Positions 57,420 to 64,000 of a stretch of DNA of 64,000 nt are shown piece by piece. The stretch covers positions 1 through 64,000 of the forward strand of contig NZ_VDOR01000007.1 of assembly GCF_007666205.1 (NCBI RefSeq). Direction: 5' to 3'. This stretch comes from Kocuria palustris. GTDB taxonomy: Bacteria; Actinomycetota; Actinomycetes; Actinomycetales; Micrococcaceae. Under the pieces are notes generated by a model that saw only the letters and a list, made by a program, of their open reading frames with translations, was not told the origin of the DNA and made no database searches. A program made the translations under genes and the position numbers. Within the stretch, counting starts at the first letter, position 1, and each line of letters starts with the position of its first letter.

Positions 57420-58505
57420 TCAGCGCCGTCGGGCCGGGCGCCGGTCCGCGACCGTGCTCGACTGCCGGACCACGAGCTTGGTGGGGAGCACGAGCGGGCG
57501 GCTCGACGTGGGCTGGGCCCCGCGGATCATGGCGATCAGGTTCTTGGCCGCGGTCGAGCCGAGGGCCTGCACGGGGGCCGCGATCGTCGACATGGTCGGC
57601 GAGAGGAGGGGCAGCCCCATGATGTTGTCGTACCCCACGACCGCCGCATCCCCCGGCACGGAGAGACCCTGCTCGTGCAGGGTGCGCACGAACCCCAGGG
57701 CCATCAGGTCGTTGTAGCAGATGACGCCGCGCGTGCGCTGCGGGATCCACTGCAGCGCGGCCGTGCGCCCGCCGGCCAGGGTGGGGGCGGTGGGGCCGAG
57801 GCGGTGGATGCGGGCATGCAGCGCCGCTCCGGTCTCCCTGACGGCCCGCCAGCGCATGCCGTCGGCCCAGGAGGCCTCGGGCCCGGCGATGTAGGTGATG
57901 TCCCGGACGCCCTGCGAGACCAGGTGCTCGACGGCCCGGCGCGTGCCCATGGCGTTGTCCGACACGACCGAGACCACGCCCGAGACGGCGCGGTTGAGCA
58001 TGATCGTCGGCTTCTGCTTGGCCGTCATGCGCACGGCCGAGTCCGACATCCGCGAGGAGACCATGAGGACCCCGTCCACGAGCGGCAGCACCCGTTCGAG
58101 GGCCTCCTGCTCGCGCGTGACGGACTCCTGGGCATTGGCCACCAGCAGCGTGTAGCCGGCCTCGGCGGCGGCCTCCTCCGCCCCGCGCAGCAGGTCGATG
58201 TAGACGGGGTTCGAGATGTCGGCGAGCACGAGCGCGATCATCCGGGTGCCCTCGCGGGAGTCCGAGCGGCGGGAGATCGTGCGGGCCCGGTAGCCGAGCT
58301 CGTCGGCCGCCGCGCGGATGCGCTCCGCGGTCTCGAAGGACACTCGGCCGGGCCGCGCGAAGGCCCGCGAGACGGTCGAGGGAGCCACGCCCGCGCGGCT
58401 GGCGACGTCGTAGATGGTCGGCGCGCGCCGCTTGGCCGCGGGCGTCTGCCGGGTCTCGGCCGACCGCGCCGAGCCCTCGTCGTGGCTCCTGCTCTGCTCT
58501 TCCAT
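57420..58505 (-). CDS. LacI-family transcriptional regulator
   Basis: The 361-residue protein has a 30-residue charged N-terminus, the LacI helix-turn-helix and hinge (TIYDVASRAGVAPSTVSRAFARPGRVSFETAERIRAAADELGY), and a sugar-binding periplasmic-protein-like domain (IALVLADISNPVYIDLLRGAEEAA, GVLMVSSR, GVICYNDLMALGF, VVGYDNIMGLPLLSPTMSTI). Such proteins respond to sugars or nucleosides. The HAD-GH65 enzyme gene nearby is a plausible target. ATG 58505 is used; GTG 58508 directly before it is also possible. Confidence 0.93.
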   Translation of the reverse strand: MEEQSRSHDEGSARSAETRQTPAAKRRAPTIYDVASRAGVAPSTVSRAFARPGRVSFETAERIRAAADELGYRARTISRRSDSREGTRMIALVLADISNPVYIDLLRGAEEAAAEAGYTLLVANAQESVTREQEALERVLPLVDGVLMVSSRMSDSAVRMTAKQKPTIMLNRAVSGVVSVVSDNAMGTRRAVEHLVSQGVRDITYIAGPEASWADGMRWRAVRETGAALHARIHRLGPTAPTLAGGRTAALQWIPQRTRGVICYNDLMALGFVRTLHEQGLSVPGDAAVVGYDNIMGLPLLSPTMSTIAAPVQALGSTAAKNLIAMIRGAQPTSSRPLVLPTKLVVRQSSTVADRRPARRR

Positions 58506-58832
58506 CACCAGGACAGTCTGGCGCACGAGGCGCACAACACAAAGCAGAGGGCCCGCGCGGCTCCCGACAGGGCTCGACGCGCCCCGACCGAAGTATCCAT
58601 TACAATTCATCGGTGTTCTGAGCCGGAATACGCACCGCGGCCGACCGGCCGCAGCGCCCCCGTCGGCCCGATGCCGGTCACAGGAATGGGGACGACCGGC
58701 GCGGACTCCCCCGCGCCGGCACATGCCACACTGGGCATGCTCTGCGCCGCAGCGGACCCCGGGCCGGTCCTGCCGCGGCGCGTCCGTCGTGCCCCGGGCC
58801 GGGGATCCGACGCCGCCCCCTGGAGGAGTCCC
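58506..58832. other. Divergent intergenic region with AT-rich patch
   Basis: No gene is visible in these 327 bases between lacI and the vWA gene. An AT-rich patch at about 58591-58612 contains TACAAT (58601-58606), a possible -10 box for the vWA gene, which would have a leader over 200 bases long. No perfect LacI-type palindrome was found here. Confidence 0.4.
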
Positions 58833-60479
58833 ATGTCCGCAGTCGACACCCGCCGCGCCGCCCGCGAGGCAGAGAAGAAGCAGTCCATCGGCCGATGGGC
58901 CGTTCTGGGCGCCGTCGGGCTCTTCGTGGTGGGCGGGGCCGGGCTCTGGACCGTGACGGCCGGCGACGGCGGGGAGGCCCCCGCCTCGTGCGACTCCACC
59001 ATCCGCATCTCGGTCGCGACCACGCCCGAGATCGGCCAGGTGCTCGAGCAGAAGCCGGTGAGCAGCGAGTCCTGCGTGCGCCTGGACGTGGTGGAGCAGC
59101 CGAGCTCCGAGACCGCCCAGCGGGCGGCGGCCGATCAGCTCGCCGAGCCGCTGTGGATCCCGGACTCCTCGGGCCGCGTGGACGAGTCGGGCTTCGACGG
59201 CGCGGTGGAGGCGCACACGCCGTCGCTGGCCTCCTCCCCCGCGGTCGTCGTCTCCCGGCAGGGTTCCGAGGACCTGCCCGCCACGTGGACCGAGCTGGTC
59301 GCGGACGAGGGGACGCGCATGGGCGATCCGGATGCCGACGGCGGCGCGCAGGCCGCGATGCAGTCGGTGACCGCCGAGTCCCAGACCGGCGCATCGGACC
59401 GCGAGGAGGCGCAGGCGGCCCTGACCTCCCGTGCGCACACGCAGGGCGTCACCTCCCCGGTGCTCGACGCCCCTCAGCTGATCGAGGCGGTCGAGCAGGA
59501 CGGGGGGCGCTCGATCGTCGCCGAGCACAGCCTGCTGCGCCACGGCCTCCCGTCGGATCTGCAGGCCGGCACCCCGGAGAGCGGGGCCTCGTTCCTGGAC
59601 TATCCCCTGATGGTCACCTCCGGCGCACTGTCCAGCAGCGACTCCGTGCAGACCGCCGCGGACGAGATCACCGAGTGGTTCGGCTCGGAGGAGGGCCGCA
59701 GGGCGCTGGCCGAGGCCGGACTGCGGACGGCCGACGGCACCCCGGTCGACGACGAGTACTCGCTCGAGGTCGCGCACCGCCTGCGGGTCCCGGACCGCGC
59801 CGCCTTCGACGAGGTCGCCGAGACGTACGAGCGGCAGTCCATGCCGCTCAACGCCCTCGCGGTCGTGGACGCCTCCGGCTCGATGGGCGAGCGCGACTCC
59901 GACGGCCGGACCCGGTGGGAGTCCACCATGAGCACGGTCTCGGTCGGCTCCCAGCTCTTCCCGGCGCGCGATGAGCTGGGGCTGTGGCTGTTCTCCCACG
60001 ACATGGGCCCCCACGGCGAGCCCTACGAGGTGCTCGAGCCGGTGCGCGGCGTCGAGGAGGAGGTCGCCGAGAAGGGCGGGCGGACGCAGCGGGAGCTGCT
60101 CCAGGAGGCCGCCGCGGACGCGCAGTACGAGGAGGGCGGGCAGACCGAGCTCTACGAGACCACCCTGGCGGCCTTCCACCAGCAGCAGGCCGACTGGCAG
60201 GAGGGCCACCTCAATGCGGTCATCCTGCTCTCCGACGGCGGGCAGCAGGTCTACGGAGACGAGGACCCCATGCGGATCGAGGACCTCGTCGCCGCGCTCC
60301 AGGAGGAGCAGGACCCGGCCCGCCCGGTGCGGATCATGACCCTGGGGATCTCGGAGGACGCCGACGAGGTCGCCCTCGGGGCGATCGCCGGCGTCACCGG
60401 GGGCTCGTACCACAGCGCGACCAACGAGCAGGAGATCCAGGAGGCCTTCATGGAGGGGCTCGCCACGGTCGATCGCTGA
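58833..60479 (+). CDS. Membrane-anchored protein with solute-binding-like and vWA domains
   Basis: The 548-residue protein starts at ATG 58833 behind GGAGGAG. One N-terminal membrane helix (about residues 22-43) leaves the rest outside the cell. Residues of about 50-320 resemble the fold of extracellular solute-binding proteins (TIRISVATTPEIGQVLEQ, then PLWIPDSS and FLDYPLMVTSGALSS). Residues of about 340-545 form a von Willebrand factor A domain with an intact metal site, D346-A-S348-G-S350, plus GGQTELYETTLAAF and ILLSDGGQQ. Proteins with this combination are widespread in actinobacteria but have no known function; binding of a partner protein or ligand is likely. It is a single-gene unit. 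Confidence 0.85.
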   Translation: MSAVDTRRAAREAEKKQSIGRWAVLGAVGLFVVGGAGLWTVTAGDGGEAPASCDSTIRISVATTPEIGQVLEQKPVSSESCVRLDVVEQPSSETAQRAAADQLAEPLWIPDSSGRVDESGFDGAVEAHTPSLASSPAVVVSRQGSEDLPATWTELVADEGTRMGDPDADGGAQAAMQSVTAESQTGASDREEAQAALTSRAHTQGVTSPVLDAPQLIEAVEQDGGRSIVAEHSLLRHGLPSDLQAGTPESGASFLDYPLMVTSGALSSSDSVQTAADEITEWFGSEEGRRALAEAGLRTADGTPVDDEYSLEVAHRLRVPDRAAFDEVAETYERQSMPLNALAVVDASGSMGERDSDGRTRWESTMSTVSVGSQLFPARDELGLWLFSHDMGPHGEPYEVLEPVRGVEEEVAEKGGRTQRELLQEAAADAQYEEGGQTELYETTLAAFHQQQADWQEGHLNAVILLSDGGQQVYGDEDPMRIEDLVAALQEEQDPARPVRIMTLGISEDADEVALGAIAGVTGGSYHSATNEQEIQEAFMEGLATVDR

Positions 60480-60500
60480 TCCGCGCTCCGGCCGGCCGGA

Positions 60501-60544
60501 GCGCGGCGAGGCCCCGCACCGGCCGGTGCGGGGCCTCGCCGCGC
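60501..60544. terminator. Bidirectional terminator, 44-base perfect palindrome
   Basis: The sequence from 60501 to 60544 is a perfect palindrome centred at 60522/60523 between the converging vWA and purH genes. In RNA the middle bases would open to form the loop. Confidence 0.75.
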
Positions 60545-60562
60545 CGATCGGCGCGGGCGCCC

Positions 60563-62179
60563 TCAGTGGAAGAAGTGCCGTGCCCCGGTCGTGTACATCG
60601 TGATGCCGGCCTTCTGCGCGGCGGCGATGACCTCCTCGTCGCGGATCGAGCCGCCGGGCTGGACGACGGCCCGCACACCTGCCTCGAGCAGGACCTCGAG
60701 GCCGTCGGCGAACGGGAAGAACGCGTCGGAGGCCGCCACGGAGCCCTGGGCCCGGCGCTGGTCGTCCTGGCCCAGGGTGTTCGCGCGCTCGACGGCCAGG
60801 CGGCACGAGTCCACGCGGTTGACCTGCCCCATGCCGATGCCGACGGTCGCGCCGTCGTCGGCGAGCAGGATCGCATTCGACTTGACCGGGCGCAGGGCCT
60901 TCCACGCGAAGGCGAGATCCGCCAGGGTGCGCTCGTCGGCGGCCGGGCCGGCGACCAGGCTCCAGTGCGCGGGATCGTCGCCCTCGGCCTGGCTGCGGTC
61001 GGCGACCTGCAGCAGCGCACCGCCGGAGACCTGCCGGTACTCGAGCGGATCTCGGGCGTAGCCCTCGGGCAGGCGCAGCAGGCGGATGTTCTTCTTCGCG
61101 GTCAGGATCTCCAGGGCTGCGGGCTCGAAGTCCGGCGCCACGACGACCTCGGTGAAGATGTCCTTGACGGTGCGGGCCATGGCCTCGCTCACCGGCCGGT
61201 TCACGGCGATCACGCCGCCGTAGGCCGACAGCGGGTCGCAGGCGTGCGCCTTGCGGTGGGCGTCGGCCACCGGGTCCTCGGCCCCCGGCGTGGCCACGGC
61301 CAGGCCGCACGGGTTGTTGTGCTTGACGACGGCCACGGCCGTGTCGTCGAAGTCGCTGACCGTGCGCAGCGCGGCGTCCGCGTCGACGTAGTTGTTGTAG
61401 GACATCGCCTTGCCGTGCAGCTGCTCGGCCTGGGCGATGCCCGGGGATGCGGCCTGGTCCAGGTACAGGGCCGCCGCCTGGTGGGGGTTCTCGCCGTAGC
61501 GCAGCGACTCGGCGCGCTCGAAGCCCAGACCGGCATAGGGGGGCATGACGACGTCGGCCTCGGGGTCCTCGGACAGCAGCGTCTTCTGCGTCCACTCGGC
61601 CACCGCGGTGTCGTAGGCGGCGGTGTGCGAGAAGGCCGCGGCCGCCAGCCGGCGGCGCGCGGCGAGGTCGAAGCCGCCGCCGGAGGCAGCCTGCACGACC
61701 TCGTCGTAGCGCGCCGGATCCACGACGACGGCCACCGACGGGTGGTTCTTGGCCGCCGCGCGGACCATCGAGGGCCCGCCGATGTCGATCTGCTCGATCA
61801 CCTCGTCGCGGCCCGCGCCGGAGCGCACGGTCTCGGCGAACGGGTAGAGGTTCACGACCACCAGGTCGAACGGCTCGATGCCGAGGTCCTCGAGCTGCCG
61901 CACGTGGTCGTCCTTGCGGCGATCGGCCAGGATGCCGGCATGCACGCGCGGGTGCAGCGTCTTCACGCGGCCCTCGAGGCACTCCGGGAATCCGGTCAGA
62001 TCGGCCACCTCGGTCACGGGGACGCCCGCCTCCGCGATGCGCTCGGCCGTGGACCCGGTGGACACGAGCGAGACGCCGGCGGAGTGCAGGCCCCGGGCCA
62101 GCTCCTCCAGCCCGGTCTTGTCGTAGACGGAGATCAGGGCGCGCTTCAGGGGAAGGCGGTCCTGCTGGTTCTGGCTCAC
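60563..62179 (-). CDS. purH: Bifunctional AICAR transformylase / IMP cyclohydrolase
   Basis: PurH carries out the last two steps of IMP synthesis, using 10-formyl-THF. The 538-residue product has the N-terminal cyclohydrolase (MGS-like) domain with [33 protein letters not shown] and NLYPF, then the transformylase domain with [20 protein letters not shown], and [24 protein letters not shown]. Length and motifs are complete. The GTG start at 62179 follows GGGAGAG. purN lies upstream on the same strand, 125 bases away. Confidence 0.98.
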   Translation of the reverse strand: MSQNQQDRLPLKRALISVYDKTGLEELARGLHSAGVSLVSTGSTAERIAEAGVPVTEVADLTGFPECLEGRVKTLHPRVHAGILADRRKDDHVRQLEDLGIEPFDLVVVNLYPFAETVRSGAGRDEVIEQIDIGGPSMVRAAAKNHPSVAVVVDPARYDEVVQAASGGGFDLAARRRLAAAAFSHTAAYDTAVAEWTQKTLLSEDPEADVVMPPYAGLGFERAESLRYGENPHQAAALYLDQAASPGIAQAEQLHGKAMSYNNYVDADAALRTVSDFDDTAVAVVKHNNPCGLAVATPGAEDPVADAHRKAHACDPLSAYGGVIAVNRPVSEAMARTVKDIFTEVVVAPDFEPAALEILTAKKNIRLLRLPEGYARDPLEYRQVSGGALLQVADRSQAEGDDPAHWSLVAGPAADERTLADLAFAWKALRPVKSNAILLADDGATVGIGMGQVNRVDSCRLAVERANTLGQDDQRRAQGSVAASDAFFPFADGLEVLLEAGVRAVVQPGGSIRDEEVIAAAQKAGITMYTTGARHFFH

Positions 62180-62258
62180 GGGCGGATCTCTCCCAGGTCG
62201 TGGATCGGGGTCGTGGGGCTCGGCGCCGCCCGCCGGCGGCGGAGCGGGCGCCCGGCCC

Positions 62259-62264
62259 AGTCTA
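62259..62264 (-). promoter_or_regulatory. Probable -10 box of purH
   Basis: TAGACT on the minus strand in the purN-purH gap would give a leader of about 72 bases, so purH may have its own promoter as well as read-through from purN. Confidence 0.45.
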
Positions 62265-62304
62265 GGACCCGCCCCTGCCCGCCCGGCGCCGCCCGATGGT
62301 GTGA

Positions 62305-62865
62305 TCAGCCGCGCACCAGCTCGGCGACGGTCTCCACGAGCAGCTCCCGCTCGGCGACCTTGATCCGCTCGTGCAGCGAGCCCTCGTCGTCGTCGTCGCG
62401 GACGGCCACTGCGGTCTGGGCCAGGATCCGACCCGCGTCCACCTCGGGGACCACTCTGTGGACCGTGGCGCCGGTGATCTTCACGCCGTGGGCCAGGGCG
62501 TCGCGGACGCCGTGGGCTCCCGGGAACGACGGCAGCAGCGCGGGGTGGGTGTTGATCAGCCGGTCCCGGAAGGCCGCCACGAACTCCTCGTCCAGGATCC
62601 GCATGAAGCCCGCCAGGATCACCAGGTCCGGCTCCCGGGCCGCGACCGCCTCCTGCAGGGCCCGGTTCCAGGACGGCCGGTCCTGGTACGAGGACGGAGC
62701 CACCCGGAAGGTCTCGATGCCCGCGGCCGCGGCGCGCTCGAGACCGGTGCAGTCCTTGTCGGCGCCGACGGCCGCGATCTCGGCGGCGATCCTGCCGTCC
62801 GCGACGGCGTCGATCAGGGCCTGGGCGGTGGTTCCGGAGCCGGAGACGAGGATGACGAGGCGCAT
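62305..62865 (-). CDS. purN: Phosphoribosylglycinamide formyltransferase
   Basis: PurN transfers a formyl group from 10-formyl-THF to GAR in the third step of purine synthesis. The 186-residue product has [17 protein letters not shown], the active-site asparagine and histidine in [39 protein letters not shown], and [12 protein letters not shown] 62865 is fixed by TAGGAT 7 bases upstream. With purH it forms the purNH pair common in actinobacteria. Confidence 0.97.
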   Translation of the reverse strand: MRLVILVSGSGTTAQALIDAVADGRIAAEIAAVGADKDCTGLERAAAAGIETFRVAPSSYQDRPSWNRALQEAVAAREPDLVILAGFMRILDEEFVAAFRDRLINTHPALLPSFPGAHGVRDALAHGVKITGATVHRVVPEVDAGRILAQTAVAVRDDDDEGSLHERIKVAERELLVETVAELVRG

Positions 62866-62872
62866 GGCCGGA

Positions 62873-62878
62873 ATCCTA
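62873..62878 (-). promoter_or_regulatory. Leaderless-type -10 box of purN
   Basis: TAGGAT on the minus strand ends 7 bases before ATG 62865. Confidence 0.6.
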
Positions 62879-62944
62879 TCGGCGCTCGCCCGCCGCGGCG
62901 GCCAGCCCGGTCCGGCCCGGTGCGGCCCGCGAGCCTCCGGCCCG

Positions 62945-62950
62945 TAGACT
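62945..62950 (+). promoter_or_regulatory. Leaderless-type -10 box of the membrane protein gene
   Basis: TAGACT is followed by 6 bases and ATG 62957. Confidence 0.6.
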
Positions 62951-62956
62951 CGGTCC

Positions 62957-63532
62957 ATGAGCTCCGCACCTCCTCCCCCGAGCCCCGCGACCCGGCGACC
63001 GGAGTCGGACGGCGAGGACGGACCGGGCCGCGACCCGCAGGACCCGCGCGTGCTCAGCGGCGCCGCCGGGACCGCGCTCATCGCGCTGCTGGCCGTCGGC
63101 GCGGCCATGCTCCTGACCTCTGGCCCGCTGTGGATGACCCTGGCGGGCCTGGTCGCCGCGCTCATCGGCATGGTGCTCGCCGTGGTCGCCCTGGCACGGC
63201 TGCGCGGCGCCCCGCGCAAGGGCACGGTCATCCTGACCTCGATCATCGCGCTGATCATCGGCCTGTGGAGCCTGGTCGGGGGCGGCGCGCGGCTGCTCTT
63301 CTGGGATCAGGTCGAGAGCTACGACGCGTGCATGTCGTCGTCGGTCACGATCTCGGGCACCGCGTCCTGCCAGCAGGAGCTCGAGGACGACCTGCGCGAG
63401 TCGATCCTCCCCGGAGCGGGCTCGGGAGGCGCCGACGACTCCGGGGCCGCGGCGACCGCCGACCCGGCCGACGAGGCCTCCGCGACGGCGGGCACCGAGT
63501 CGACGGGCGACGAGCCCTCCGCCTCGTCCTGA
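62957..63532 (+). CDS. Small membrane protein of unknown function
   Basis: The 191-residue protein has a Pro/Ser-rich N-terminus of 32 residues, three membrane helices (AAGTALIALLAVGAAMLLTSG, WMTLAGLVAALIGMVLAVVAL and VILTSIIALIIGLWSLVGGG), and an external acidic tail with two cysteines (YDACMSS, ASCQQEL) and a Gly/Ala/Asp-rich end. The helix arrangement resembles DUF4190-type proteins, but that is a guess. It diverges from purN with about 90 bases between start codons and has a terminator directly after it. Confidence 0.75.
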   Translation: MSSAPPPPSPATRRPESDGEDGPGRDPQDPRVLSGAAGTALIALLAVGAAMLLTSGPLWMTLAGLVAALIGMVLAVVALARLRGAPRKGTVILTSIIALIIGLWSLVGGGARLLFWDQVESYDACMSSSVTISGTASCQQELEDDLRESILPGAGSGGADDSGAAATADPADEASATAGTESTGDEPSASS

Positions 63533-63546
63533 GTCGGCCCGCCGCA

Positions 63547-63570
63547 CGGATCCGCCGCGCGGCGGATCCG
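63547..63570. terminator. Palindromic terminator between converging membrane protein genes
   Basis: A perfect 24-base palindrome from 63547 to 63570, 15 bases after the stop, lies between two converging genes. Confidence 0.55.
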
Positions 63571-63616
63571 CGCTCCGGTCGGCACCTCTCAGCCGCGCCG
63601 TCCCGCGCCGCGGCCC

Positions 63617-64000
63617 TCAGCGGTCCCGGGCGGCCTTGCGGCGGCGCCGACGGCGCTCGTCCGCGGTCTCCCTGCGCTGCAGTCGCTCCTGCCGCGCCTG
63701 CGCGCGCAGCCGACGCTGCCGCTGGATCTCCTGCCGTCGGCGGGCCTCTCGCTCGCGCTCGGCCTCGGCCCGGGAGGCGGCCTCCTGCTCGGCGCGCTCG
63801 TCGTCGGTGCGCCACAGGTCATCGCCGGGCGCCGCCGCCGGATCCTCCGCGGAGGGAGCGGAGCCGCCGGAGCGCACCGCGCGGCGGCGGTCCGTCCAGG
63901 GGCTGAGGATCAGCGCCAGGGCCGCGCCCACGGCCACCTCCGCGGCCGTCATCAGGCCGAGGGCCCACGGGAGGACGCCGACGTGGGTGAGCACGCCGAT
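63617..64000 (-). CDS. Membrane protein, C-terminal part (DUF6350-like; 5' end outside window)
   Basis: The minus-strand frame is open to the window edge. The visible 127 residues hold one membrane helix (ALGLMTAAEVAVGAALALILSPW) and a long, very charged Arg/Glu/Ala-rich cytoplasmic tail likely to be a coiled coil. In related actinobacteria the gene next to purN is often a multi-helix DUF6350 protein with a similar last helix and tail, which is the basis of this tentative call. A GTG at 63994 is probably internal, since the frame continues upstream of it. Confidence 0.5.
   Translation of the reverse strand: MGVLTHVGVLPWALGLMTAAEVAVGAALALILSPWTDRRRAVRSGGSAPSAEDPAAAPGDDLWRTDDERAEQEAASRAEAEREREARRRQEIQRQRRLRAQARQERLQRRETADERRRRRRKAARDR

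Noticed and set aside
57420-61982. A 1520-codon open frame on the minus strand spanning lacI, vWA and part of purH
   Set aside because: It is the lacI frame extended upstream by chance in GC-rich DNA. Only the last 361 residues match a family; the rest is opposite to or out of frame with vWA and purH.

Overview
The window is a very GC-rich actinobacterial chromosome segment with codon bias, gene content and gene order typical of Micrococcales, most likely Micrococcaceae (Kocuria, Micrococcus or Arthrobacter relatives); the genus is an inference. Nearly all of it is core chromosome on both strands. The only clear foreign DNA is the right end of an ISL3-family insertion sequence at the left edge, which has cut a sensor histidine kinase in two.

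Layout. 1-1.2 kb: IS end, kinase remnant and its NarL-type response regulator. 1.3-7.5 kb: a lipoprotein, RmuC, IspH, a membrane protein and the two exonuclease VII subunits. 7.5-9.9 kb: a TetR regulator diverging from a 14-helix drug exporter, with a palindromic operator between them. 10-16.6 kb: an alanine-type aminotransferase, an orphan osmoprotectant-binding lipoprotein, CorA, DedA, MscS and a LysR-like sensor domain without its DNA-binding domain. 16.7-23.9 kb: tRNA-Ala, a hydrolase, a frameshifted epimerase, a BCCT transporter, a DsbA-like oxidoreductase, YceI, YccF and an odd tRNA with a UAA anticodon. 24-34.9 kb: type II NADH dehydrogenase, a subtilase, Ppx/GppA, DUF501, FtsB, enolase, MazG, adenosine deaminase and a large low-complexity protein. 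34.9-41.9 kb: nucleoside salvage (thymidine phosphorylase, cytidine deaminase), two BMP-type nucleoside-binding lipoproteins with no transporter genes beside them, an amidohydrolase and ManC. 42-45.8 kb: the succinate dehydrogenase operon sdhCDAB behind a structured leader. 45.9-52.3 kb: BrkB, TrpS, ExoIII, a membrane protein, FolD and GlyA. 52.7-58.5 kb: a HAD-GH65 fusion enzyme, a gamma-carbonic-anhydrase-like protein, a TetR and a LacI regulator. 58.8-64 kb: a von Willebrand factor A membrane protein, PurH, PurN and two membrane proteins, the last cut by the window edge.

Functional links: GlyA, FolD, PurN and PurH are joined by one-carbon and purine metabolism; Add, DeoA, Cdd and the BMP proteins form a nucleoside salvage group; SdhCDAB and Ndh feed the menaquinone pool. 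A recurring feature is a -10 box (mostly TANNNT) ending 6 or 7 bases before the start codon, the layout expected for leaderless mRNAs. I see it at about 17 genes and used it to choose several starts. The most interesting non-coding elements are the folded leader of the sdh operon, a possible Shine-Dalgarno switch in the glyA leader, and the short-armed UAA tRNA. I saw no CRISPR array, rRNA, prophage, defence island or biosynthetic cluster.
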